Shown here: one piece after another, positions 1-7,329 of the stretch
How the letters are laid out: every line of letters starts with the position of its first letter
How positions within the stretch are numbered: the first letter of the stretch is position 1
Source of the DNA: Viridibacterium curvum
GTDB taxonomy: Bacteria; Pseudomonadota; Gammaproteobacteria; Burkholderiales; Rhodocyclaceae
Assembly: GCF_039544165.1 (NCBI RefSeq)
Contig: NZ_BAABLD010000002.1
Span: 186,001-250,000, forward strand
Direction: 5' to 3'
Length of the DNA stretch: 64,000 bases
Made by a program: the position numbers and the translations under genes
The notes under the pieces: model-generated
The model's database searches: none
What the model was told of the DNA's origin: nothing
The model's input: the letters and a program-made list of their open reading frames with translations, nothing else

Positions 1-1
1 T

Positions 2-1219
2 TTCGTGGTGCTCAACAGCTTCATTACCCTGATTGTGGTGGTCGCTGGCTGGGAGGTTATCCAGAACAAGGTGTCGCAGTACATGGCAGCCTTCCTGATC
101 ATGTCGGGTCTGCTCAACGGCATCTTCTCTTCAATGGACGCGGTGCTCTTCTACGTGTTCTTTGAGGCCTCGCTGATTCCGCTGTACCTGATCATCGGTA
201 TCTGGGGTGGCGCCAACCGTGTGTATGCGGCCTTCAAGTTCTTCCTTTACACGCTGCTCGGCTCGCTGCTGATGCTGGTTGCTTTCATCTACCTCTTCAT
301 TCATTCCGGTGGCAGTTTCAATATTCAGGACTGGCATGAACTCAGTCTGGGTCTGACTGCACAGAAGTGGATCTTCTGGGCCTTCCTGCTGTCATTCGCG
401 GTCAAGGTGCCGATGTGGCCCGTGCATACCTGGTTGCCGGACGCTCACGTCGAGGCTCCGACCGGGGGCTCAGTGGTGCTGGCAGCGATTGGTCTCAAGT
501 TGGGCGCGTATGGTTTCCTGCGGTTCTCGCTGCCCGTGGTGCCGGATGCCAGCCAATACTTCGCACCGCTGATGATCACACTGTCGCTCATTGCGGTGAT
601 TTACATCGGCTTCGTCGCGCTGGTGCAGACCGATATGAAGAAGCTCGTGGCTTATTCGTCGATCTCGCACATGGGTTTTGTGACGCTGGGCTTCTTCATG
701 TTCAATGCACTGGGGATCGAAGGCGCACTGGTGCAGATGATTTCTCACGGCTTCGTATCTGGCGCGATGTTCCTGTGCATCGGCGTACTCTACGACCGCA
801 TGCACAGCCGTCAGATTGCTGACTACGGTGGCGTGGTCAATACCATGCCCAAGTTTGCAGCGTTTTTCATGCTCTTCGCGATGGCCAACTCCGGCTTGCC
901 GGGCACCAGCGGTTTCGTCGGCGAGTTCATGGTAGCGCTGGGTGCCGTGCAGTTTGATTTCTGGGTTGGCTTCGCCGCGGCAACAACCCTTATCGTGGGT
1001 GCTGCGTATACCTTGTGGATGTACAAGCGTGTGGTGTTCGGCGCGGTTGCCAATCCGCATGTTTCCGAGCTGACGGACATCAATCGTCGAGAGTTCGTCT
1101 TCCTGGCCGTGCTGGCTATCTGCGTGCTGGTCATGGGCCTCTATCCGGCGCCGGTGACCGACGTGATGCATGCCTCGGTCGACCAGCTGCTCAAGCACGT
1201 GGCTGCTGGCAAGCTCTGA
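2..1219 (+). CDS. nuoM: NADH-quinone oxidoreductase subunit M (5' truncated by window edge)
   Basis: Proton-pumping antiporter-like membrane subunit of respiratory complex I. The reading frame is already open at base 2, so the N terminus lies outside the window. About 405 residues are visible against roughly 490-500 for the family. The remaining part is a chain of hydrophobic helices and carries the conserved acidic segment FEASLIPLYLIIGIWGG near its start, the AYSSISHMGFVTLG segment of the Nqo13/NuoM family, and a SHGFVSGAMFLC segment. nuoN follows after 59 bases on the same strand, the usual end of a nuo operon. The GTG at base 5 is not the real start; the true one is upstream of the window. 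Confidence 0.96.
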   Translation, partial: FVVLNSFITLIVVVAGWEVIQNKVSQYMAAFLIMSGLLNGIFSSMDAVLFYVFFEASLIPLYLIIGIWGGANRVYAAFKFFLYTLLGSLLMLVAFIYLFIHSGGSFNIQDWHELSLGLTAQKWIFWAFLLSFAVKVPMWPVHTWLPDAHVEAPTGGSVVLAAIGLKLGAYGFLRFSLPVVPDASQYFAPLMITLSLIAVIYIGFVALVQTDMKKLVAYSSISHMGFVTLGFFMFNALGIEGALVQMISHGFVSGAMFLCIGVLYDRMHSRQIADYGGVVNTMPKFAAFFMLFAMANSGLPGTSGFVGEFMVALGAVQFDFWVGFAAATTLIVGAAYTLWMYKRVVFGAVANPHVSELTDINRREFVFLAVLAICVLVMGLYPAPVTDVMHASVDQLLKHVAAGKL

Positions 1220-1278
1220 CCGGAAATATCCCACAGTACTCAGGCATATTGACCAGGACCTCGCCCGACAGGCAAAAA

Positions 1279-2838
1279 ATGGAATTCCAGATCCCAGATT
1301 TCTACCCCGCACTGACCGAGATTTTCCTCTCGTCTGCTGCCTTGCTCATTCTGCTGATCGTCTCGTTCGTGCGTCAGGGGGCGGGGCAGGTTGCCTATAA
1401 GCTTTCGCAGGTATCGCTGATTATCGCCGCGGTGCTTGCGGCGTCGCCCATCCTGATCAATATCGATTTCGGCTTGATGTTCGGTGGAGAGAGCTGGACT
1501 CTGGATGGAGCCGGCATTACTTTCGGACAGCAGTGCGCCACGTCGGGCAAGATGTGCTTCACCTTTGGTCAGATGTTCGTCAATGACGGATTGGCTATCG
1601 TACTCAAGCCCCTGGCATTGATCGCAGTGTCCCTGTCCTTGCTGTACGGTCGTCGCTACGTCAGTGACCGTCGTCTGGATACGGCCGAGTACTATCTGCT
1701 TGTGCTTTTCAGTGCCCTGGGCATCCTGGTAATGATCTCGGCAGGCAGTTTGCTGACCATCTACCTCGGCCTGGAAATGCTGTCGCTGTCGTCCTACGCA
1801 CTCGTGGCGATAAACCGAGATTCCGTGCAATCCACTGAAGCGGGCATGAAGTATTTCGTGCTTGGCGCACTGGCCTCGGGTCTGCTCCTTTATGGCATCT
1901 CGATGGTTTACGGTGCTACGCAGACGCTCAACATCATCGACGTCGCACGTGCGCTCGTCGAACAACAGGCGAACAACACCATCATGGTGTTCGGCATGGT
2001 CTTCGTTGTGGCGGGCGTGGCCTTCAAGCTTGGCGCGGCGCCTTTCCATATGTGGATTCCGGACGTCTATCAGGGTGCGCCGACCTCGGTGACGCTGCTG
2101 CTGGGCGCAGCCCCCAAGCTGGCTGCATTTGCCATGGCCTTCCGCATGATCGCCATCGCCTTCTGGGCCTTCGCCGAGCAATGGCAACACATGCTTATGC
2201 TGCTCGCTGCAGCGTCCATCGTGCTTGGCAATGTCGCGGCTATTGCGCAAACCAACATCAAGCGCATGCTGGCCTATTCGGCGATTTCGCACATGGGTTT
2301 CATGCTGCTGGGTCTCACTTCGGGCGTCGTCAATGGGGATAGCTACCATGCCGGCAATGCCTATGCGGCATCCTTGTTTTACGTCGTAACCTACGTGCTG
2401 ACGACGCTCGCCGCGTTCGGCATCCTCATGTTGATGACGCGCTCGGGCTTCGAGGCCGAGAATATCGACGACTTCAAGGGTCTCAATCGCCGTAGTAGCT
2501 GGTGGGCCGGGATGATGGCCGTCGTGATGTTCTCGATGGCGGGTATTCCCTTCTTCGTCGGCTTCTTCGCCAAGTTTCTGGTATTGCAGTTCGTGGTGGC
2601 AACCGATCATCTGTGGCTGGCTGTGCTGGCCGTAATGATGTCGTTGGTGGGGGCGTTCTACTACCTGCGTGTCGTCAAGCTGATGTTCTTTGATGAGCCC
2701 GTCGAGACCGCCCCGATCATGGGTGGCATCGGCGTCAAGATTGCCCTGTCGCTCAATGTCCTGATGCTTGCTGTGCTCGGTCTGTTCCCGCACCTCTCGA
2801 TGAGTATCCTCAGTATCGTGATGAATGGTTCGTTCTGA
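1279..2838 (+). CDS. nuoN: NADH-quinone oxidoreductase subunit N
   Basis: Membrane subunit of complex I, homologous to NuoL/NuoM antiporters. The ATG at 1279 gives MEFQIPDFYPAL and 519 residues; the frame stays open further upstream, but that part is an overlap with nuoM. Family signatures seen: GLEMLSLSSYAL (about 165-176), KLGAAPFHMWIPDVYQGAPT and AYSAISHMGFMLLG. The protein is about 30 residues longer than E. coli NuoN (485). The excess appears to sit between the second and third helices (residues about 64-103), a hydrophilic stretch with cysteines at 86 and 93. The ribosome-binding site before the start is weak, consistent with coupling to nuoM. The 3' end overlaps the next gene by 14 bases. 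Confidence 0.96.
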   Translation: MEFQIPDFYPALTEIFLSSAALLILLIVSFVRQGAGQVAYKLSQVSLIIAAVLAASPILINIDFGLMFGGESWTLDGAGITFGQQCATSGKMCFTFGQMFVNDGLAIVLKPLALIAVSLSLLYGRRYVSDRRLDTAEYYLLVLFSALGILVMISAGSLLTIYLGLEMLSLSSYALVAINRDSVQSTEAGMKYFVLGALASGLLLYGISMVYGATQTLNIIDVARALVEQQANNTIMVFGMVFVVAGVAFKLGAAPFHMWIPDVYQGAPTSVTLLLGAAPKLAAFAMAFRMIAIAFWAFAEQWQHMLMLLAAASIVLGNVAAIAQTNIKRMLAYSAISHMGFMLLGLTSGVVNGDSYHAGNAYAASLFYVVTYVLTTLAAFGILMLMTRSGFEAENIDDFKGLNRRSSWWAGMMAVVMFSMAGIPFFVGFFAKFLVLQFVVATDHLWLAVLAVMMSLVGAFYYLRVVKLMFFDEPVETAPIMGGIGVKIALSLNVLMLAVLGLFPHLSMSILSIVMNGSF

Positions 2839-3403
2839 AGTGTCGATTCCGTACGGAGATCATCTCGACGAGATCGGGATAAGCAGTGAGCAGTTGTTCG
2901 ACGGCTACATGCTGAAAGCCTGGCGCGATGGGGTGAAGCTGCCGGACGGCAGCGAATCGGTGCGCGAGTACATCCGTCACCAGGGCGCTTGCGTCATCAT
3001 TCCCGAGTTACGCCCCGGCGTGTTCGTCATGGAACGCCAGTTCCGCTACCCCATTGGCCGCCCGATGGTGGAATTCCCGGCGGGCAAGCTTGATCCGGAT
3101 GAAACCGAACTGGCCTGTGCCCAGCGCGAGTTGCTGGAAGAAACGGGCTATCGCGCGGGCCGTTGGCAACACATCGCCACACTGCACCCCTGTATCGCGT
3201 ATTCCAGCGAACGCATTGAAGTCTTTCTGGCACAGGATCTGCAATTCGAAGGCCAACGTCTCGATCCCGGCGAGTTTCTGGATGTCTTCGAGATGACGAT
3301 TGAAGATGCGGAGCAGGGCGTTCTTGATGGCCTGATTACGGACGCCAAGACGATTTCCTGCTTGTTCTGGGCACGCAAAATTCTTCAGACTGGGCGCACT
3401 TGA
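2825..3403 (+). CDS. NUDIX hydrolase, ADP-ribose pyrophosphatase type
   Basis: 192-residue cytoplasmic NUDIX enzyme. The NUDIX box is intact: G-KLDPD-E-TELACAQ-RELLEETGY, matching GX5EX7REUXEEXGU. The preceding segment VMERQFRYPIGRPMVEFPAGK (first 20 residues VMERQFRYPIGRPMVEFPAG) is typical of ADP-sugar diphosphatases of the NudF/ADPRase group, which hydrolyse ADP-ribose to AMP and ribose 5-phosphate. The ATG lies inside the last codons of nuoN in another frame (14-base overlap), so it is likely translated by coupling. A NUDIX gene after nuoN is common in betaproteobacteria. The exact substrate cannot be read from sequence. Confidence 0.9.
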   Translation: MVRSEVSIPYGDHLDEIGISSEQLFDGYMLKAWRDGVKLPDGSESVREYIRHQGACVIIPELRPGVFVMERQFRYPIGRPMVEFPAGKLDPDETELACAQRELLEETGYRAGRWQHIATLHPCIAYSSERIEVFLAQDLQFEGQRLDPGEFLDVFEMTIEDAEQGVLDGLITDAKTISCLFWARKILQTGRT

Positions 3404-3515
3404 GCTGGGCAAGCCCTGTAAAATCTCCCGGTTTCCGGCGCGGTTTCTTGCGCTGAGCAATAGCTGATTCCCAAATAGCTGACATAACGCAGCTTTCCGA
3501 CTTCAGAGAGGCAAC

Positions 3516-3833
3516 ATGAAAACCAAGGCGCTGATTCTGGCTGCGAGCCTCGGTCTGACGACGCTGACGGCCCACGCCGCAGAAGGACGTCCCGAGATCG
3601 CCAAGAAGAAGATTTCCATGTGTATAGGGTGTCATGGCATTCCTGGCTACCAAGTGACTTTCCCGACGACCTACAAGGTGCCCAAGCTGGGGGGTCAGCA
3701 CGCTGCCTATATTGTCAGCGCCTTGCAGGCCTACAAGTCCGGTGATCGCAAGCATCCCGACATGAACAGCATCGCTGCCAGCCTGTCCGAACAGGACATG
3801 GCCGACATCGCTGCTTACTACGCGAAGAAGTGA
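3516..3833 (+). CDS. Small periplasmic cytochrome c, class I
   Basis: 105-residue precursor with a cleavable signal peptide (MKTKALILAASLGLTTLTAHA, the first 21 residues; first 20 shown by MKTKALILAASLGLTTLTAH). One haem motif CIGCH lies at residues 36-40, and Met83 in HPDMNSIAA is a candidate distal ligand. The C terminus LSEQDMADIAAYYAKK is the usual cytochrome c553/c4-like final helix. A GAGAGG ribosome-binding site precedes the ATG. It is followed 11 bases later by a second cytochrome of the same size and fold, so the pair probably arose by duplication and shuttles electrons in the periplasm. The partner oxidase is not visible here. Confidence 0.92.
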   Translation: MKTKALILAASLGLTTLTAHAAEGRPEIAKKKISMCIGCHGIPGYQVTFPTTYKVPKLGGQHAAYIVSALQAYKSGDRKHPDMNSIAASLSEQDMADIAAYYAKK

Positions 3834-3844
3834 GGGAGCCGACC

Positions 3845-4162
3845 ATGAACAAGATCCTGATGCTGGTCGCCTTTGCACTCGCTGCAACGCAAGCACAAGC
3901 TGCTGGCGACGCCGCCAGGGGCCAGGCCAAGTCGGCCGCATGTGCCGCCTGCCATGGTGCGGACGGCAACAGCGCCGTTCCGACCTTCCCGAAGCTGGCT
4001 GGTCAGAACGAGGACTACCTCGTGCACGCACTCAAGTCGTACAAGAACGGTACGCGCAAGAATGATGTCATGAAGGGTATGGCAGCGCCGCTTAGTGAGC
4101 AGGATATTGCTGATCTTGCCGCTTACTTTGCCAAGCAGAGTGGTCTGGTTGTCAAACGCTGA
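3845..4162 (+). CDS. Small periplasmic cytochrome c, class I
   Basis: 105-residue precursor starting MNKILMLVAFALAATQAQAA; the ATG at 3845 follows a GAGGGAG ribosome-binding site. The in-frame extension back to 3830 overlaps the previous gene and lacks a signal, so it was not used. Haem motif CAACH at residues 33-37; Met79 in KGMAAPL is the likely sixth ligand. PKLAGQNEDYLVHALKSYK and the final helix LSEQDIADLAAYFAKQ resemble cytochrome c4/c553 domains. It forms a two-gene unit with the preceding cytochrome and ends before a strong hairpin terminator. Confidence 0.92.
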   Translation: MNKILMLVAFALAATQAQAAGDAARGQAKSAACAACHGADGNSAVPTFPKLAGQNEDYLVHALKSYKNGTRKNDVMKGMAAPLSEQDIADLAAYFAKQSGLVVKR

Positions 4163-4186
4163 GTTTCGGCCGACACTTCAAACAAG

Positions 4187-4209
4187 AAAGCACCTGCGGG
4201 TGCTTTTTT
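4187..4209 (+). terminator. Intrinsic terminator after the cytochrome pair
   Basis: An 8-bp perfect stem AAAGCACC / GGTGCTTT with the 4-base loop TGCG runs directly into six T residues. It lies 25 bases after the second cytochrome stop codon and eight bases before the minus-strand lpxH stop, so it ends the plus-strand transcript. The A-rich left arm could also give some function on the minus strand. Confidence 0.88.
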
Positions 4210-4217
4210 GTTGCCTG

Positions 4218-4916
4218 TCAGAATGGAGAGAGGTTTTCACCGTTCCAGCAAAGGCCGCTCGCCTTGCCTTGCCAGTCTGACAAGACAAATCGGGTTCCCT
4301 CTGCATGTTCGTGGATAGCAGGACGATGGGTGTGGCCGTGGATGAGCCACTCCGCACCGCTTTGCTTGAACAGTGCTGCAATGGCGTCGCGATTGACGTC
4401 CATGATGAACATGGATTTGCCTGCCTTGGATTTTTCACTTTGTGCGCGCAGTCTGGAGGCAATGCGACGACGCAGGATGAACGGCAGGGCGTGAAAAATC
4501 GTTTGTAGAAGCCTGTTGCGAACGATGCGGCGAAAGCACTGGTAGCGTTTGTCGTCCGTGCACTGCGCATCGCCATGGACCAGTACAGTGCGATGGTCGC
4601 CGAGTTGCAGCAGGGTGGGCTCTTGCACGATCTGCACTCCGCTGCGTTTTGCGAAGGCATTGCCGAGCAGGAAATCTCGGTTGCCGACGAGGATGCGCAC
4701 CTGTACGCCGGAATGAGCAACGGCTGCCAGTGCATCGGCGATACGGGCGCTGAAGGGCAGGGACAGGTCGTCGTCACCTGTCCAAGCCTCAAACAGGTCT
4801 CCCAATATCCACAGCGATTCGCATTGACGCGCCGGACCGATGAGGTAGTCCAGAAATGCCTGTGTTGTTTCCGGCCGGCTTTCGTGCAGGTGCAGGTCCG
4901 AAATGAAGTGGATCAC
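4218..4916 (-). CDS. lpxH: UDP-2,3-diacylglucosamine diphosphatase
   Basis: 232-residue calcineurin-like metallophosphoesterase that hydrolyses UDP-2,3-diacylglucosamine to lipid X and UMP in lipid A synthesis, at the inner face of the cytoplasmic membrane. Metal-binding blocks seen in order: SDLHLHE (Asp7, His9), GDLFEAW, GNRDFLLG, VHGDAQC and HGHTHRP. Start is GTG at 4916, giving MIHFISDLHL, which begins exactly where the family begins. It is the last gene of a minus-strand group after the two cyclophilins (70-base gap). Its pathway partners lpxA, lpxB and lpxD are at 47-50 kb in this window. Confidence 0.95.
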   Translation of the reverse strand: MIHFISDLHLHESRPETTQAFLDYLIGPARQCESLWILGDLFEAWTGDDDLSLPFSARIADALAAVAHSGVQVRILVGNRDFLLGNAFAKRSGVQIVQEPTLLQLGDHRTVLVHGDAQCTDDKRYQCFRRIVRNRLLQTIFHALPFILRRRIASRLRAQSEKSKAGKSMFIMDVNRDAIAALFKQSGAEWLIHGHTHRPAIHEHAEGTRFVLSDWQGKASGLCWNGENLSPF

Positions 4917-4943
4917 GGCGACTTTCGTAGGTCAGGATACGCA

Positions 4944-4966
4944 AACGCCGGCTATGAGCCGGCGTT
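4944..4966 (-). terminator. Perfect hairpin between ppiB and lpxH
   Basis: Ten-base perfect stem AACGCCGGCT / AGCCGGCGTT with a 3-base loop, in the 70-base gap after ppiB on the minus strand. Only three T residues follow on that strand, so it may be a weak terminator, a transcript-stabilising 3' hairpin, or a partial attenuator before lpxH. Confidence 0.4.
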
Positions 4967-4986
4967 GCAGAAAGGTATGAGAGTGA

Positions 4987-5481
4987 TCAGGCGACGATTT
5001 CAGCCTTGTCGATCACGATGGCTTCGACCGGCACATCCTGATGGAAGCCGCTACGGCCAGTCCTCGTGGCCTTGATCTGATTGACGACGTCCATGCCTTC
5101 GACGACCTTGCCGAAAACACAGTAGCCCCAGCCTTGCACGGACTCGTTCCGGAAGTCCAGGAAGTCGTTGTTCACGACGTTGATGAAGAACTGCGCGGTG
5201 GCCGAGTGCGGGTCGGAGGTGCGCGCCATGGCGACGGTACCGATTTCGTTCTTGAGGCCATTATTGGCTTCGTTTTTGATCGGAGCTTGCGTCGGCTTCT
5301 GGCTCATGTCGGCCGTCATGCCGCCCCCCTGAACCATGAAGTTGCTGATGACACGATGAAAGATGGTGCCGTCATAGTGGCCTGACTCGACGTACGAGAG
5401 GAAGTTCTTAACGGTTTCCGGGGCTTGCTCGGCGAAGAGCTCAAGCGTGATGTCGCCGAAGCGGGTTTTCAGTCTGACCAT
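4987..5481 (-). CDS. ppiB: Peptidyl-prolyl cis-trans isomerase B (cytoplasmic cyclophilin)
   Basis: 164 residues from ATG at 5481 (MVRLKTRFGDITLELF), the same length as E. coli PpiB. Cyclophilin core motifs are present: GTIFHRVISNFMVQGG with the catalytic Arg in FHRV, MARTSDPHSATAQFFINV, and GYCVFGKVVEGMDVV. No signal peptide, so it acts in the cytoplasm on prolyl bonds. The frame stays open far upstream, but that part is the 3' region of the next cyclophilin read out of frame. The paralogue ppiA-like gene lies 49 bases upstream on the same strand. Confidence 0.95.
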   Translation of the reverse strand: MVRLKTRFGDITLELFAEQAPETVKNFLSYVESGHYDGTIFHRVISNFMVQGGGMTADMSQKPTQAPIKNEANNGLKNEIGTVAMARTSDPHSATAQFFINVVNNDFLDFRNESVQGWGYCVFGKVVEGMDVVNQIKATRTGRSGFHQDVPVEAIVIDKAEIVA

Positions 5482-5530
5482 GGTGTGACTCCGTGTTATC
5501 GGGGGATTGGAATTCGGGGAGCGATGAGCC

Positions 5531-6112
5531 TTACTTGACGGGCAGCACGCGAGCGCTTTGTACGACGATGGCTTGCAGCGGCACGTCGCGCATGCCGGCG
5601 CTGATACCGGTGGGAATCTTGGCCATGTTATTGACGATGTCCATGCCTTCCACGACCTTGCCGAAGACGGCGTAGCCCCAGCCGTCCTGGCCGGGGGCAT
5701 TGAGGAATCCGTTATCCGCAAAGTTGATGAAGAACTGCGAGGTGGCGGAATGGGGATCGGAGGTGCGCGCCATGGCGATGGTTCCGGGAGTGTTCTTGAG
5801 TCCGTTGCGGGCTTCGTTCTCGATGGGTGCGCGCGTGGATTTCTGCTGCATGTCCTTGTTGAATCCGCCGCCTTGCGCCATGAAGCCGGGGATCACGCGG
5901 TGAAAGATGGTGCCGTCATAATGCTTGTCTTCGACATACTTGAGGAAGTTGGCAACTGACTTTGGTGCCTTGACCGGATCCAGTTCGACAACAAAGTTGC
6001 CGAGCGTGGTTTCGAACTTCACGCGCGGCGCATCAGCTGCCGAGGCCGTTGCAAGATGGATTGCCAGCGCGCCCAGCATCAGGCTGCGAAGAATGACGTG
6101 ACGGATGTTCAT
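5531..6112 (-). CDS. ppiA: Exported peptidyl-prolyl cis-trans isomerase (PpiA-like cyclophilin)
   Basis: 193 residues from ATG at 6112 (MNIRHVILRSLMLGALAIHL), with a signal peptide ending near ATASAAD. The mature part is a single cyclophilin domain with GTIFHRVIPGFMAQGG, MARTSDPHSATSQFFINF and GYAVFGKVVEGMDIV, closely similar to the neighbouring ppiB. The start codon overlaps the transpeptidase stop as ATGA (6109-6112), so translation is probably coupled. Likely role: prolyl isomerase for periplasmic proteins. A start nine codons upstream is possible in frame but would put charged residues before the signal. Confidence 0.93.
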   Translation of the reverse strand: MNIRHVILRSLMLGALAIHLATASAADAPRVKFETTLGNFVVELDPVKAPKSVANFLKYVEDKHYDGTIFHRVIPGFMAQGGGFNKDMQQKSTRAPIENEARNGLKNTPGTIAMARTSDPHSATSQFFINFADNGFLNAPGQDGWGYAVFGKVVEGMDIVNNMAKIPTGISAGMRDVPLQAIVVQSARVLPVK

Positions 6113-7320
6113 GCATTGCCCTCGTAAATGATTTTCCATTGACCGGCTTCCTTCATCCAGTACTGCCGTTTCTGCGACACGCTGTTGAGGTTGTTGCTGC
6201 GGTAGTCCTGTTCAAAGCTGACGACGACGATTTCCTGCTGGCCTGGATTGCGGAACATGCTCAGTTCGCGCAGGCCCAGCTTGATCCAGGACTTGCCTGC
6301 TGCGACGCGACGTTTGGTCGTAGCCCATTCACGCAGGTCACCAGATCCGCTACGGAAGTCGGCTGCGTAGTGGGACAGGTAGCGCTCGGTATCCAGGCTC
6401 TCCCAGTCCTTGCGCCAGCTTTCGATCTCGCGGTTGAGGGCCTGGCGTTCGGCTTTCCAATCGTCGAGCGACAGCCATTCCACGTCGGTGCTGATGATGA
6501 CCGGCGTGCGCCCGACCTGTACGTAGTTGGCCAGCGTTTGCAGATCTTCGTTGGCCAGGACGACACAGCCGTCCGAAGCCTTGGGCGGACGCGAGTAGGT
6601 GTCTGCCGGCACTCCGTGGAGCCAGATGCCATGGCCATTGCGGCCATTGCGCTGGTCCCACTCGTTCGGATAGTTGATCGGGAAGGCGCCGGCGCCGTAG
6701 AAGTCGGTCAGCTTTGCCGGTGGCAGGAAGGAGGTGACGTGATAGACACCGACGGGCGTGCGCTTGTCGCCCTCGCGGGTCTTGTTGGCGCCATCCTTAC
6801 CCTGCGTGATGTAAAAGTCCGCCACAAAAGTGGGGCGACCGTTGTCGTTGCGATAGAGGTACAGACGTGAGCGCTTGGTGTCGACCACCACGGCGTGCTT
6901 CTGCTCATCAGGCATCTGCAACAGATAGCGTGGAATCTGGTCGGCCTGCGGGCGGGTGGCGTAGCCCTGGATGCGCACCAGAGCTTCGTCACGCAAGTCG
7001 CCCAGTTTGCCTTCAGGACTCTGAGCGGTATTGCCAAAGCCTTTCAGCGGCGCAGTGCGTGCCAACAGCAGGTCGCCACGGATCAGGTGTGCGAGGCGGA
7101 AGTTGGGGTACAGCTTGAGCAGGTTCTCGGTGCGCGCGAGGGCGTCATCTAGCTTTGCCTCGCGGATGTCACGCAGGATCAGCGAAATCGTGGCGTCAGG
7201 GCCAGCATCCGACACCCCGGCAAGGATCCGTCCAGGGCCGGCGGCGGAAGTGCTGGCGAACAGGCACGCCAGCAGGGCACAACGAAACAGGATGCGGCGG
7301 TTCAAGCGGTTCAGACGCAT
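6109..7320 (-). CDS. L,D-transpeptidase with C-terminal NTF2-like (Cds6-type) domain
   Basis: 403 residues from ATG at 7320. Layout seen: signal peptide about 1-28; an N-terminal helical, TPR-like region (about 35-120); a YkuD catalytic domain about 142-275 with HGIWLHGVP (His235) and KASDGCVVL (catalytic Cys252); and a C-terminal domain about 290-403 with the NTF2-like look of Cds6-type transpeptidases (SLDTERYLSHYAADF, RQYWMKEAGQWKIIYEG). Expected to make 3-3 cross-links in peptidoglycan or to attach other groups to it in the periplasm. An alternative TTG start at 7329 exists. The stop overlaps the ppiA-like start; the TPR gene upstream ends nine bases before the ATG. Confidence 0.92.
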   Translation of the reverse strand: MRLNRLNRRILFRCALLACLFASTSAAGPGRILAGVSDAGPDATISLILRDIREAKLDDALARTENLLKLYPNFRLAHLIRGDLLLARTAPLKGFGNTAQSPEGKLGDLRDEALVRIQGYATRPQADQIPRYLLQMPDEQKHAVVVDTKRSRLYLYRNDNGRPTFVADFYITQGKDGANKTREGDKRTPVGVYHVTSFLPPAKLTDFYGAGAFPINYPNEWDQRNGRNGHGIWLHGVPADTYSRPPKASDGCVVLANEDLQTLANYVQVGRTPVIISTDVEWLSLDDWKAERQALNREIESWRKDWESLDTERYLSHYAADFRSGSGDLREWATTKRRVAAGKSWIKLGLRELSMFRNPGQQEIVVVSFEQDYRSNNLNSVSQKRQYWMKEAGQWKIIYEGNA

Positions 7321-7329
7321 GGTCCCCAA

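Noticed and set aside
1240..2793. 517-codon open frame antisense to nuoN
   Set aside because: It is the shadow of a well-supported membrane protein gene; its translation is His/Gln/Arg-rich and has no family features. The same holds for long antisense frames over typA (12262-13212), ppk1 (25745-26653), the lyase (23295-24515) and glnD (34148-35221).
7321..7329. TTG at 7329 as the transpeptidase start
   Set aside because: The ATG three codons later gives a normal signal peptide; the TTG would abut the previous stop codon and gains nothing.
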